A stretch of DNA of 64,000 bases. Origin: Brevibacillus formosus (GTDB lineage: Bacteria; Bacillota; Bacilli; Brevibacillales; Brevibacillaceae). The stretch spans positions 39,417 to 103,416 of the forward strand of contig NZ_PXZL01000002.1 of assembly GCF_003013405.1 (NCBI RefSeq), given 5' to 3'. The translations under genes were made by a program, and so were the position numbers. The notes under the pieces are model-generated. The model was given only the letters and a program-made list of their open reading frames with translations, was not told the origin of the DNA and did not search any database. Within the stretch, counting starts at the first letter, position 1; each line of letters begins with the position of its first letter. Shown one piece after another: positions 26,363 to 35,685 of this stretch.

Positions 26363-26932
26363 ATGTCCTGGAGCAAATTGAAGAAACAACTGGAGAGCTT
26401 TCTCTGTCCTGCGTTATATGGAAGGGTCGAATACCGTGCAACCGGTTACCGTTATTTACCTGATAAATCCGGAATTTGTTACATTGCCGTAGATAAAAAG
26501 AACGTACTTAATATGAGTGATATAACTAGCTCAATCAAATGGTATCAGACGGAGCAGGAAATTAAGAATGATTCAGATATCCAAATTCCTATCAACAATG
26601 AAGAAATTGAAGCAGTCAGAAAAGATACCAAGGGGGTCGTACCGGAGGATCGTCTAAAAGTAATTGCAAGAGGCAGAAAAATATCCGAATATGCAAAGGA
26701 GCTTTTGTCGGCACAGGCATCATTAAGTAAATCAAATTTTCTCGTTGTGGCTAATCAGTTTTTATCTATTTCAATAGAGGAAAGCATAGAGAGCAATGAT
26801 ATCTTATTGAATATTCTAGCCTTGGTGGACAGAAGGGTTGGTAAAAAGAGGATTTTAAATATGGCCGAGAAGATGAAGTTAAAGCATCCCATTGTGCAGT
26901 ATTTTTATGAACTACGGCTTGGTACATTTTGA
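26363..26932 (+). CDS. SF0329 family protein
   Basis: A 189-residue soluble protein beginning MSWSKLKKQLESFLCPALYG, a signature of the SF0329 family found scattered in Firmicutes and enterobacteria. Function unknown. Ribosome site AGGAGG 5 bases before ATG. It lies 48 bases after the frameshifted gene and shares its AT-rich composition, so the two may have arrived together. Confidence 0.75.
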   Translation: MSWSKLKKQLESFLCPALYGRVEYRATGYRYLPDKSGICYIAVDKKNVLNMSDITSSIKWYQTEQEIKNDSDIQIPINNEEIEAVRKDTKGVVPEDRLKVIARGRKISEYAKELLSAQASLSKSNFLVVANQFLSISIEESIESNDILLNILALVDRRVGKKRILNMAEKMKLKHPIVQYFYELRLGTF

Positions 26933-26997
26933 AAATAAATATGTCAGGAGGTTTCTTGACTCTTCTCAAAGTGGATTTCTCGCTGATCCGAATAAAA

Positions 26998-27037
26998 TAG
27001 GAAAGCACCCAAGCATGTATGCTTTCGTGCTTTCCTA
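26998..27037. terminator. Bidirectional terminator
   Basis: Perfect 11-bp repeat TAGGAAAGCAC / GTGCTTTCCTA with an inner AAGCAT / ATGCTT stem, between the convergent SF0329 and DJ-1 genes. Confidence 0.7.
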
Positions 27038-27050
27038 TCAAACCAAACTG

Positions 27051-27632
27051 TTACGAGGGAAAGTACCCCTTTTTAAATAATTCATACCATTGATTCAATT
27101 CCTCGCCTTCCAAAACACCCAATCTCTCCAAGATATGCCTTGAAAACTCCAATGCACCGCTTCCGTTCGCAGTGATGAGATTCTCGTCCCGGATTGACTG
27201 ACCCTCTACATAATATTGATCTCCTCTATAATTCGGAGCTCCTTCCTTCAAATAAGCTAACGTATTGCCTGTATGTTTATGATTGTCCAAAAATCCGTGA
27301 TTTCCCAAAAAAGTCGTAGCATCACAGATGGCAGCGACAGGAATATCCCTGCTAACACAATACTCAACCACTACTTTTGCTAGCTGATTCTTCTCTTCTC
27401 TCCACCCCGTTCCGCCAGGTATGATTAACATGGCGATATCTACATTCGGATTGAATTCGTTTACGCTATAATCCGGAAGGACCGTTAACCCCCCCATCGA
27501 AACCTTAGGCTCCTGATCAATGGCGATTGTCTTTACACGATATCCTGTACCTGGTTTATTCAGCTCTGAACTGACGTAACTTGCTTCCCAATCAGCAAAA
27601 CCATCCGTAATAAAAATCAACACTTCTTTCAA
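27051..27632 (-). CDS. DJ-1/PfpI family protein
   Basis: A 193-residue class I glutamine-amidotransferase-like protein. The nucleophile-elbow region reads VAAICDATTFLGNHG, with Cys as the likely reactive residue, and the acidic partner is in ITDGFADWEASY. LIIPGGTGW is the usual oxyanion-side loop. Closest in character to Bacillus YoaZ/YdeA-type stress proteins rather than to PfpI proteases. Function as glyoxalase, chaperone or redox sensor cannot be decided. Confidence 0.82.
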   Translation of the reverse strand: MKEVLIFITDGFADWEASYVSSELNKPGTGYRVKTIAIDQEPKVSMGGLTVLPDYSVNEFNPNVDIAMLIIPGGTGWREEKNQLAKVVVEYCVSRDIPVAAICDATTFLGNHGFLDNHKHTGNTLAYLKEGAPNYRGDQYYVEGQSIRDENLITANGSGALEFSRHILERLGVLEGEELNQWYELFKKGYFPS

Positions 27633-27738
27633 AGTGATTCCCTCCTTTTAACGTGTTCTACAAATGAATTGTAAAACAACTTCACTGACAGTTATGGTCA
27701 GGAAAGAAAATGGAAATCATATGAACATCGTGAAGGGA

Positions 27739-28071
27739 TCAAGCTGGAAACAAAAAACGTAAAACCATCACAACAATAATGCCTGCGAGTACAGTTACTA
27801 ATAAACTACGTGTTTTTATCGCAATGAAAAAGGTTGGTATGGCTGCTAAAAGTTCAATATTATTCGTAGAAAAAGATATATTTTCACCATTTTTAAATAT
27901 CTCTTGCGCTACTAGAGCCGCCATAACAGATATGGGGACATAGCTTAACCATCGTGTTGCCCACTCTGGCAATTGAAAGCGACTCAGTACCATAAGAGGA
28001 AGGACTCTGGGGATGAATGTAACAATAGCTGCTCCTACAATCATCAAAAAAACATCCAATCTTACTTCCAT
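27739..28071 (-). CDS. azlD: Branched-chain amino acid exporter subunit AzlD
   Basis: A 110-residue protein with four membrane helices, including the AzlD signature TFIPRVLPLMVLSRFQLPEW. Together with AzlC it forms a branched-chain amino acid exporter. It overlaps azlC by 10 bases. Confidence 0.88.
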   Translation of the reverse strand: MEVRLDVFLMIVGAAIVTFIPRVLPLMVLSRFQLPEWATRWLSYVPISVMAALVAQEIFKNGENISFSTNNIELLAAIPTFFIAIKTRSLLVTVLAGIIVVMVLRFLFPA

Positions 28072-28796
28072 TTTTCCATCACCATCCCTATCGTTGAAGC
28101 AAAAATTGTAGCAACAATAACTCCCATACTGCTAGACAATACCGAACTGGCTCCCACAGCAATAACAACTGCGATTATCGCGACAACCACATCACGTCTG
28201 ATTTTCTTTCGACTTAACATCGAAAGTACCAGAAGCCCAATAAACATCGCTGTTAAAGCAAAATCCAAACCTAATGTTTCAGGATTTGAAATCCATTGTC
28301 CCAGGAATGCCCCGGCTATATTGGCTACGCACCAGTTTAAATAAGCCGTTACATTTAAACCGTGCATCCATTTTTCACTAATGTAATTCTTTTTTGCAGC
28401 TTCGTTGATAGCAACACCAAACGACTCATCGGTAAGTAGAGACCCTACTAGCATGTTTCTAAGCGGAGAAAGATGCCGAAAATATGGTGCCAGGGCTGCA
28501 CTAAGTAAAAGATGCCGCAGATTAACAAAGAAAATCGTAATAATAATGGTGGTAATCGAACTGCTTGCTGCCATCATTCCGGCAGCGATAAATTGGGCTG
28601 AGCCAGCATAAAGAATTAAACTGATCAGAGCTATCTCAGCTATACTAAGACCTGCTGTCCTTTCGATCACACCAGCAGCGAATCCAATACTTAAATAACC
28701 GAGCAACGTAGGGACACAATCCTTTACACCTTGGCGAAACGTATCCTTATCTCTTGAATCTGCCACCGTTTCGATTTTGTCATTCGCTAAACCCAT
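28062..28796 (-). CDS. azlC: Branched-chain amino acid exporter subunit AzlC
   Basis: A 244-residue membrane protein with the AzlC motifs GYLSIGFAAGVIERTAG, LYAGSAQFIAAGM and LRHLLLSAALAPYF plus LLTDESFGVA. Pairs with azlD downstream. In Bacillus the pair gives 4-azaleucine resistance by efflux. The TrmB-type regulator gene lies upstream in the same direction but is separated by 82 bases. Confidence 0.9.
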   Translation of the reverse strand: MGLANDKIETVADSRDKDTFRQGVKDCVPTLLGYLSIGFAAGVIERTAGLSIAEIALISLILYAGSAQFIAAGMMAASSSITTIIITIFFVNLRHLLLSAALAPYFRHLSPLRNMLVGSLLTDESFGVAINEAAKKNYISEKWMHGLNVTAYLNWCVANIAGAFLGQWISNPETLGLDFALTAMFIGLLVLSMLSRKKIRRDVVVAIIAVVIAVGASSVLSSSMGVIVATIFASTIGMVMEKWK

Positions 28797-28878
28797 TTTA
28801 TCCCTCCTTAGTCTTATTTACATTCAGGGAGTTATTATCATAACTACTATGGAAAAATGAAAGAAAATACGGTTCAAA

Positions 28879-29688
28879 TTACTTGAACCGTTTTCCTGTA
28901 ACCACGTGGAACAGGTCAGGATGGTTAATCCAGACAGCTTCGGCTTTCTCGGGGCCAACTTCCTTAACTAATTGTGCAAACATAATGTCGTGCCTGATGT
29001 ACTCCACTGCTACTAATACAAGTGCCGGGTCTTGTGTTTTTATAGCCCATGCAGCGGTATTTGGAGCGAAATTTGCTATTAATACTTCTTCATTGTCCCG
29101 GGAGACAATGGTTAAACGACCACTCATACGTTCCTCTGCTACTTTCGGAGACATGTAATCATGATGAGTGGTTGCCCCTAACTCGGTATCGGGTGCTCCA
29201 AACAACATAGAAAATACAGGAACACCTTCTTTTACCCGCTTATCTACGTCCTGTTTAATAAAAGAAATCTGTGGTTGCCAAATCGATAACCATAGTTCCT
29301 CTCGGGCTTTGTTTATCATGTCGACCATTTCTGTGATAACCAGTTCATCAGTACTAATGCGTCGAACCACGTCTACTTGCTGTTCACTTTCTAAGGCAGA
29401 TAGATTTTTTTCAAGATAATCAAATGATTGCTCGAAGGAATTTCGCAATCGCGTGATTAATTCTTTAGCGGGCAAAGGAGAGTAAGTCAGAGGTTCAGAT
29501 GGTACCGTATAAACTGCACCTTTATCTAACAATTTGCCCAATACTTCATAAATCATGGAACGCGGTACACCCGATCTTTTACTAATCTCATATCCAGTTA
29601 TAGGAGACTGCTTCAAGAGTCCGATATAAGCTTTGCATTCATATTGCGAAAATCCCAATTTCTGAAGTTCTTTATAGATTTCATCCAA
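28879..29688 (-). CDS. TrmB-family transcriptional regulator
   Basis: A 269-residue protein. The N-terminal winged helix reads LGFSQYECKAYIGLLKQSPITGYEISKRSGVPRS in two parts, the TrmB signature, followed by a short coiled coil (FEQSFDYLEKNLSALESEQQ) and a phospholipase D-like effector domain. The same organisation is common in Bacillus and archaea, where ligands are often sugars. A 21+21 bp palindrome lies directly upstream and is its likely operator. Confidence 0.85.
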   Translation of the reverse strand: MDEIYKELQKLGFSQYECKAYIGLLKQSPITGYEISKRSGVPRSMIYEVLGKLLDKGAVYTVPSEPLTYSPLPAKELITRLRNSFEQSFDYLEKNLSALESEQQVDVVRRISTDELVITEMVDMINKAREELWLSIWQPQISFIKQDVDKRVKEGVPVFSMLFGAPDTELGATTHHDYMSPKVAEERMSGRLTIVSRDNEEVLIANFAPNTAAWAIKTQDPALVLVAVEYIRHDIMFAQLVKEVGPEKAEAVWINHPDLFHVVTGKRFK

Positions 29689-29705
29689 AGAAAACCAGCA
29701 CCTTT

Positions 29706-29762
29706 TTAGTGATTATTGTTATAACCTCTAAGTTCTATGGTGGTTATTATAATAATCACTAA
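29706..29762. promoter_or_regulatory. Palindromic operator between TrmB-like regulator and DNA repair gene
   Basis: TTAGTGATTATTGTTATAACC (29706-29726) and GGTTATTATAATAATCACTAA (29742-29762) are near-perfect inverted repeats of 21 bases, separated by 15. The element begins 17 bases upstream of the regulator start and lies 72 bases upstream of the divergent alkylation repair gene. Confidence 0.75.
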
Positions 29763-29834
29763 TCATATCGTCAATCATTTTAATGATACTTTGTGTTTGG
29801 ATGGCCGAGAAAACAACGAAAGAAGGGATATACG

Positions 29835-30542
29835 ATGGATTTGGAGATGGTCATGCAAGAACTTGAAGCTCTTGGCAAGGAACGAACCAAGAAAATTTAT
29901 CTATCCAATGGCGCTCACGAACCACTTTTTGGCGTGGCTACAGGGGCTATGAAGCCCATGGCGAGAAAGATCAAGATCAATCAGCCTTTGGCTGAGCAGC
30001 TTTACGCTACCGGAAACTACGACGCCATGTACTTTGCCGGTGTGATCGCAGACCCGAAAGCAATGACCAAGGCGGATTTTGATCGCTGGATGGACTCAGC
30101 TTATTTTTATATGCTGTCCGATTATGTGGTGGCAGTAACCTTATCTGAAGCAGATATTGCCCAAGAAGTTGCAGATCAATGGATCACAAGCGGCGAAGAG
30201 CTCAGAATGTCCGCGGGCTGGAGTTGTTACTGCTGGCTTTTGGGTAATCGCCCCGATCGGGAATTTTCCGAAAGCAAAATCGCCACTATGCTTGAAACCG
30301 TGAAAGATACGATTCACGATTCCCCTGAACGAACGAAATACGCTATGAATCAATTTATTTACACCGTGGCAACTTCCTATTTGCCACTCCACGATAAGGC
30401 AGTCGAAATCACAAAGGCAGTAGGACCTGTAGAAGTCCAAAAAGACAAAGCAAAAAGCAAGTTCGTAAACGCTTTCGATAATATTCAAAAGGCAGTAAGT
30501 AAAGGTCAGCTTGGCTTCAAACGGAAACATGTGAGGTGTTAA
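29835..30542 (+). CDS. DNA alkylation repair protein (AlkD-like HEAT-repeat glycosylase family)
   Basis: A 235-residue helical-repeat protein with the family features GVATGAMKPMARKIK near the N-terminus, then DYVVAVTLSEADIAQEVADQWI and SAGWSCYCWLLGNRPD. Members of this group are annotated as DNA alkylation repair enzymes related to AlkC/AlkD. ATG at 29835 has AAGGGA upstream; the open frame begins earlier without a site. Divergent from the TrmB-type regulator. Some members of the wide family have no glycosylase activity, so the role is family-based. Confidence 0.78.
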   Translation: MDLEMVMQELEALGKERTKKIYLSNGAHEPLFGVATGAMKPMARKIKINQPLAEQLYATGNYDAMYFAGVIADPKAMTKADFDRWMDSAYFYMLSDYVVAVTLSEADIAQEVADQWITSGEELRMSAGWSCYCWLLGNRPDREFSESKIATMLETVKDTIHDSPERTKYAMNQFIYTVATSYLPLHDKAVEITKAVGPVEVQKDKAKSKFVNAFDNIQKAVSKGQLGFKRKHVRC

Positions 30543-30712
30543 TAGTAGGAATGTAAAGGCGATACTGAGCGTGTAGCGATTTTTCTGACAAGCGTGAACA
30601 AACTACTTCTGGAGACCGAGGCCAAAATACGTCGACTGCGGGATGTAACTACCTCCCATTGGTATATCATGGTATCTAAGTTTCGAAAATAAGGTACGAG
30701 GAGTTGTAATCC

Positions 30713-31417
30713 GTGAAGACGTTAATCGAATTCAAAAAAGTAACGAAAGAATACAAAATCGGAGAAGTACCTATCAAAGCGCTTAATGGTGTTGATTTTT
30801 CCATAGCGGAGGGAGAATTCGTCGTTATTTTGGGTGCAAGTGGTGCTGGTAAAAGTACGATTTTGAATTTGCTTGGCGGAATGGATACGGCTACCTCAGG
30901 TCAGGTATTTGTTGGCGACCAAGAAATCACCGCGTTCAACGAAAAAAAATTAACGCAATACCGCGGTGAGAAAGTAGGCTTTGTCTTTCAATTCTATAAC
31001 TTAATTCCGAATTTAAACGCTCTCGAAAATGTTGAGTTTGCCTCGGAAGTATGTAAAAACCATCTGGATGCGAAAGAGATTTTACATAAAGTTGGATTAC
31101 AAAATCGCATGAAAAACTTCCCTTCCCAGCTCTCTGGCGGCGAACAACAAAGAGTTGCAATTGCGAGAGCTGTTGCCAAAAATCCTTTGCTTTTACTTTG
31201 TGATGAACCAACCGGAGCATTGGATTATGTGACAGGTAAATCCGTCTTAAAGCTTCTCCAGGACTTGAACAAAGAAACGAAAAAGTGCGTCGTATTGGTC
31301 ACACATAATTCCGCCATTGCTCCTATGGCTGACAAAATTATTAAGGTGAAAAGCGGGATGATTGAAAGCGTTACCATTAATCGTAAAAAGCAAAGTGTGG
31401 AAGGGATTGAGTGGTGA
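30713..31417 (+). CDS. ABC transporter ATP-binding protein (MacB/LolD type)
   Basis: A 234-residue ATPase: Walker [10 protein letters not shown]-loop [15 protein letters not shown] signature [14 protein letters not shown], Walker [13 protein letters not shown] and switch His in VLVTHN. GTG at 30713 has GAGGAG 9 bases upstream. It overlaps the permease gene, giving a two-gene export or lipoprotein-release type transporter of the FtsX class. Confidence 0.93.
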   Translation: MKTLIEFKKVTKEYKIGEVPIKALNGVDFSIAEGEFVVILGASGAGKSTILNLLGGMDTATSGQVFVGDQEITAFNEKKLTQYRGEKVGFVFQFYNLIPNLNALENVEFASEVCKNHLDAKEILHKVGLQNRMKNFPSQLSGGEQQRVAIARAVAKNPLLLLCDEPTGALDYVTGKSVLKLLQDLNKETKKCVVLVTHNSAIAPMADKIIKVKSGMIESVTINRKKQSVEGIEW

Positions 31418-33744
31418 TGATGAAATTATTTTTAAAATTAGGAAGGGATATCAAACAATCGATCGGGCAATTTATCGCCTTTGTTTTGGTTATCGCAGTA
31501 GGAGCTTTTTTCTATGTGGGGCTAGTAACTTATAGCAATAATCTTAGTGCTTATACAGAAGGTTATTTTCAAGAACATAACATAAGCGACCTGTATGTAT
31601 ATTACAATCAAATTTCCCAAAATGATGTCGCTGTTCTAAGTGAAATAGAAGGCATTAAAAAAATAGAAGCACGTTATACCTTTGATGCCATCCAATCCTT
31701 TGAAGGTAAAAAAGCTTCTTTGAAAATTCATTCCATCCCTGTCAAAAACGAAATTAACACGATTGCTCTGATTGAGGGCAGAATCCCGTCCAAAAAGAAT
31801 GAGATATTATTAGATTCGCGTTATGCGAAAGAACATCTTTTTCAAGTCGGTGATGAAATCAGTATTCGTGTGAATGAAAGAGATTTTACATTTACCATTA
31901 GCGGCTTGGGTGAGAATGTCGAGCATGCAAAAAAGAACGAAATACAAGACCATAAAACCTACGGAGTCGCTTATATTGCCGAAGAGACCCTCTCTGAAAT
32001 CTTAGGCCGCCTTTCCTATAATGAGATCATGATCGATGCGACAGAAGGTTACGATATCGACAAATTAGGTCAATCCATTGAAGCACACTCCAAACACCTT
32101 CCTTATGTAAACCAAGTAAGTAAAGAACGAACTTTCAGCTATTCGAAAATAAATGAAACGATACAGAACAATAAATTGATGAGTATGGTTATCCCTTTCG
32201 TTCTCTTTTTGATTGTCGCTATTATCCTGTTTCTTACCATGTCGAGAATGATTGATTCTCAAAGACACCAAGTAGGGATTATGAAAGCTTTAGGTGTCCA
32301 AAACAGAAGCATCATGCTTCATTACATGGGATACCCTGTGCTGGCAGGTCTCATAGGCTCAATCATCGGTTGTGCGATTGCCGCTCTTGTATTTGTTCCA
32401 TTCGTAGCTGCATCAAGTGCAAGAGCCTACTCTCTGCCTGGCATTACATACTCCCTTTCTTTTTACTCTTTCATTCCACCCATTATTTTCTCCAGTGCTT
32501 TTGGCATCCTAGCGTGTTACTTAAGTGGTAGAACCCTATTAAAAGAACGTGCGGCTCAGGCTATGCGTCCCAAACCGCCAAAGAAGATGAAAACGCTATG
32601 GATAGAAAGAATTCCGGTTATCTGGAGTCATATTTCCTATAGCTACAAACTCATTTTAAGAAACATTTTCCTTAATAAACAAAAAGCTTTAGCGAGCTCC
32701 ATTGGTGTTGTTGTAAGTACGGTCTTATTGATCACTGCTTTTGGCACTCAATCTGCCCTGCAAAAAGTAGCGAGTCAAATAGAAGATGTTTACACGTATG
32801 ATTTACGAGTGGATTATACGATGGGAACATCTATTGATACGGTAAAGCTCCCCTCCGGTATAAAAAATAGTTATGATCTATCCACCTTTCCTGTTGAATT
32901 CATAAAAGGTGATGAAAAAGATAATGCCACTCTCGTTGTTACTGAAAAAGAAAACACTCTCATTCATTTCTTTGACGAAAATGATAAACCGATCACTCTC
33001 GAAAATAATGGTGTGCTGGTACCAAAATCCTATGCCGACAAATATCATATTTCAGCAGGAGATGTCATCCATATTGCGTTCAAAGCACCAGAGCTTAAAA
33101 ACAAATCTGCAGATATGAAGGTTTTACATATATCTACGCAGTATTCGAATCCTTCGTTTTATATCACACCAGACTATTTAAAGAGCTTTGGCATAGACTA
33201 CAGCCCAACCTCGCTTTTCGTTCAAGCAAACAGCTCTGTAGATCTTATTAGCGTTCGTAACTTCTTTGAACAAGATCCTCATGTAGAAACGATTGCAGAT
33301 AGAACTGACCTAAAGAAAACCGCTGAATATATTTTGAAACAAAACAATTTTGTATTTATCATGTTTATTGTTTGCGCCGTCATCCTCTCTTTTGGCGCGA
33401 TATACACAATCTCTTCCATCAACATTTATGAAAGGAATCGCGAGCTTGCAACACTTAAGGTATTAGGCTATCAAAAACATAAAATAAACCGACTTATCTT
33501 TTTTGAAAACCTGATTCTCACTACATTTGCGATCCTTGTAGCTTTACCGATAAGCGGTTACGTCTATTCCGTGATTGTTAGAGCACTGTCCAGTACCCAT
33601 CAACAAATCCCGGATCAATTAACGATTCCTATCTTGTTGGTTTCTGTTATTCTTGCCTACTTGCTCACGATTCTGTCCAACTTGCTCCTTCAAAGAAAAG
33701 TAACCAACATCAATATGATTGAATCATTAAAAGGAGTAGACTAA
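31417..33744 (+). CDS. ABC transporter permease, FtsX family
   Basis: A permease of about 775 residues with one N-terminal helix (FIAFVLVIAVGAFFYVGLV), a large extracytoplasmic domain, three helices around residues 250-370, a second extracytoplasmic domain and three C-terminal helices: the duplicated FtsX/MacB layout. ATG at 31417 overlaps the ATPase stop codon; GTG at 31411 is an alternative. Large FtsX permeases without a partner kinase export peptides or act in envelope processes; substrate unknown. Confidence 0.9.
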   Translation: MMKLFLKLGRDIKQSIGQFIAFVLVIAVGAFFYVGLVTYSNNLSAYTEGYFQEHNISDLYVYYNQISQNDVAVLSEIEGIKKIEARYTFDAIQSFEGKKASLKIHSIPVKNEINTIALIEGRIPSKKNEILLDSRYAKEHLFQVGDEISIRVNERDFTFTISGLGENVEHAKKNEIQDHKTYGVAYIAEETLSEILGRLSYNEIMIDATEGYDIDKLGQSIEAHSKHLPYVNQVSKERTFSYSKINETIQNNKLMSMVIPFVLFLIVAIILFLTMSRMIDSQRHQVGIMKALGVQNRSIMLHYMGYPVLAGLIGSIIGCAIAALVFVPFVAASSARAYSLPGITYSLSFYSFIPPIIFSSAFGILACYLSGRTLLKERAAQAMRPKPPKKMKTLWIERIPVIWSHISYSYKLILRNIFLNKQKALASSIGVVVSTVLLITAFGTQSALQKVASQIEDVYTYDLRVDYTMGTSIDTVKLPSGIKNSYDLSTFPVEFIKGDEKDNATLVVTEKENTLIHFFDENDKPITLENNGVLVPKSYADKYHISAGDVIHIAFKAPELKNKSADMKVLHISTQYSNPSFYITPDYLKSFGIDYSPTSLFVQANSSVDLISVRNFFEQDPHVETIADRTDLKKTAEYILKQNNFVFIMFIVCAVILSFGAIYTISSINIYERNRELATLKVLGYQKHKINRLIFFENLILTTFAILVALPISGYVYSVIVRALSSTHQQIPDQLTIPILLVSVILAYLLTILSNLLLQRKVTNINMIESLKGVD

Positions 33745-34244
33745 AATTGTCGATCAGCTGCTTTACGCGCCTGTCTTGCGTGAATTGTTTTCATGGCAAA
33801 TCTGGCTATTGGGTGAGCAATCAATATTTCAACCCAAAATGCTATACCGAAGTTTCTCGGCCAGTTATGAAGGAAGTTTCGAAACGGTTCTAGACTTATT
33901 TCCTTCGTGCCACCCCACATTCCGATAATGGACAACAAAATAGATAAGATCGTAACATTTAGCAAAATATTTAGTAACACTCTGGCATTAAATCCATCTG
34001 TCTGACCCACGAATTTTGGCATCACTTTGCTTACAATCGGTCCCGCAACCAGTTTTACCAATAGAACAACAATGATCCACATAAAGGGGATTATCTTTAC
34101 TGTGTCTAAATAAACTTCTTTGCTAAACCCACGTTCCAGCCCCACTATAATAGGCGCAATAATGTTTACGGAAAGGATTGAAATAATCAATAAAAATAGG
34201 ATACCCTCTTTTCCGTTTCGAGGAAGTCTTGTCTCTGCATGCAT
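33741..34244 (-). CDS. DUF2798 family membrane protein
   Basis: A 167-residue protein with four membrane helices and the DUF2798 pattern of two repeated halves, each starting with a conserved NIIAPIIVG or NVTILSILLS-type segment and ending in NFGIAFWVEILIAHPIAR. Function unknown. Its stop codon overlaps the stop codon of the convergent ABC permease. Confidence 0.75.
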   Translation of the reverse strand: MHAETRLPRNGKEGILFLLIISILSVNIIAPIIVGLERGFSKEVYLDTVKIIPFMWIIVVLLVKLVAGPIVSKVMPKFVGQTDGFNARVLLNILLNVTILSILLSIIGMWGGTKEISLEPFRNFLHNWPRNFGIAFWVEILIAHPIARFAMKTIHARQARKAADRQF

Positions 34245-34360
34245 ATCTCATCATCCCTTCTTTTTAACACTTTGCTATTATAGTGATAGCAAACATCTCT
34301 TCATAAGTGAACATTTTGTGAATAACCATCCAGTATAAGTACGTTTATAAAGAACATGCA

Positions 34361-34555
34361 TTGAAGCAATACAATCAATATGGACCCGACTCTGATTGGA
34401 AAGGCTCAAACAAAGGCGTGTTTGCGTACAAACCAACTCCAGAGGAAGATGCACAATGGGGCTATCGTTGGGCATTTATCGATAAAGAAGGCAAGGTTCG
34501 AAAGTTTGTAAAGAAAGAGAATGCTGATCTGATATATAAGCAGATTTTTGGTTGA
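34361..34555 (+). CDS. Small hypothetical protein
   Basis: A 64-residue frame starting at TTG, rich in aromatic and charged residues (GYRWAFIDKEGKVRKFVKKE). The frame is open upstream for about 13 codons but has no ATG, and no good ribosome site is seen. It is followed by a strong terminator, which supports a transcript. Could be the intact end of a decayed gene. Confidence 0.4.
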   Translation: MKQYNQYGPDSDWKGSNKGVFAYKPTPEEDAQWGYRWAFIDKEGKVRKFVKKENADLIYKQIFG

Positions 34556-34591
34556 GTAATAGAATCATTCCTACTTGAAAATGAAAGCAAA

Positions 34592-34624
34592 GAATCCTCT
34601 CTGTCACCGCAGGGAGGATTTTTC
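34592..34624 (+). terminator. Terminator
   Basis: AATCCTC..CTG / CAG..GAGGATTTTT stem-loop. Confidence 0.8.
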
Positions 34625-34742
34625 GTCTTTTCGTCTATAGAACCTAACAGCTCCATCAGCTATAATGAAAAACAACCAAAAATAGGAATCTTAGTGAAAA
34701 TCAGTACGCACTCATACCTCTTACTAGGAAGGATGGTTTCTC

Positions 34743-35534
34743 TTGGATACACAAATCATCGATATAGGCGTAAACCTGATGCACCGCTCCTTTCACCAAG
34801 ATCGCGATGAGGTCGTTGCCAGAGCAGAGAAACAAGGAATATACCCGTTAATTTTGACAGGGACAAGCTTGAGAAACAGTATAGATGCCTCACGATATGC
34901 GAGTCGCTCCAAAGGAAAGCTGTACACTACGGCAGGTATTCATCCTCACGATGCAAAAAGCTGTGATGAATCGGAGATCAAGAAATTAAGAGAACTGGCA
35001 TCTCTTCCCCATGTGGTAGCGATTGGAGAGTGCGGGCTAGATTATAACCGTGACTTCTCCCCCCGTGATATTCAAAGAAAGTGGTTCATCGAACAAATTT
35101 CCCTGGCCACAGAACTTCAACTGCCGTTGTTTTTGCATGAACGCGATGCTCATCTTGATTTTGTCTCTATTCTCAAAGAGCATCGTCAAAATATCAATCA
35201 TGCGGTTGTACACTGCTTTACCGGAACCTCCAAGGAATTGGAAACCTATTTAGAGATGGACTTCCATATCGGGATTACGGGCTGGATTTGTGATGAACGA
35301 CGCGGGAAGCATCTTCGGGAGCTTGTGAAAAAGATTCCCTTGAATCGTTTGATGATTGAAACCGACGCGCCATTTTTAACCCCTCGTGATTTGAAAGAAA
35401 AGCCTGTGGACGGTCGGAATGAGCCAATATATTTGAGACATATATTGCATGCGGTCGCACAATGTATGGGATTGAGCCCTGAGGAAGTGGCCAGCGCTAC
35501 TACCAAGACTGCGAAAGAATTTTTTAGCTTATAG
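34743..35534 (+). CDS. tatD: TatD family deoxyribonuclease
   Basis: A 263-residue metal-dependent hydrolase. It has the metal and catalytic motifs AGIHPHDAK, AIGECGLDYNRDFS, LFLHERDAH, HCFTGT and IETDAPFLTPRD. The N-terminus reads DIGVNL in place of the DTHxH motif of most TatD proteins; the same substitution is found in E. coli TatD, and ITGWICDERRGKHLRELV also matches that branch. Start is TTG at 34743 with GGAAGGA upstream. Bacillus-type genomes usually carry another TatD (YabD), so this may be an acquired second copy. Confidence 0.9.
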   Translation: MDTQIIDIGVNLMHRSFHQDRDEVVARAEKQGIYPLILTGTSLRNSIDASRYASRSKGKLYTTAGIHPHDAKSCDESEIKKLRELASLPHVVAIGECGLDYNRDFSPRDIQRKWFIEQISLATELQLPLFLHERDAHLDFVSILKEHRQNINHAVVHCFTGTSKELETYLEMDFHIGITGWICDERRGKHLRELVKKIPLNRLMIETDAPFLTPRDLKEKPVDGRNEPIYLRHILHAVAQCMGLSPEEVASATTKTAKEFFSL

Positions 35535-35544
35535 GTAATTTTCG

Positions 35545-35569
35545 AAAGAGGGACTCGTGCCCTCTTTTT
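35545..35569 (+). terminator. Terminator of tatD
   Basis: AAAGAGGG / CCCTCTTTTT stem-loop. Confidence 0.75.
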
Positions 35570-35685
35570 CATTTTGTGACAAGGCAATGAATATAGAGCA
35601 TTTCACAAAAACGTCGCTTTACGACTGTTAAAAATAGATTTAAATTACAAATAATGGATAAAAATAAAAGAAAGGTGGTTTGTTT

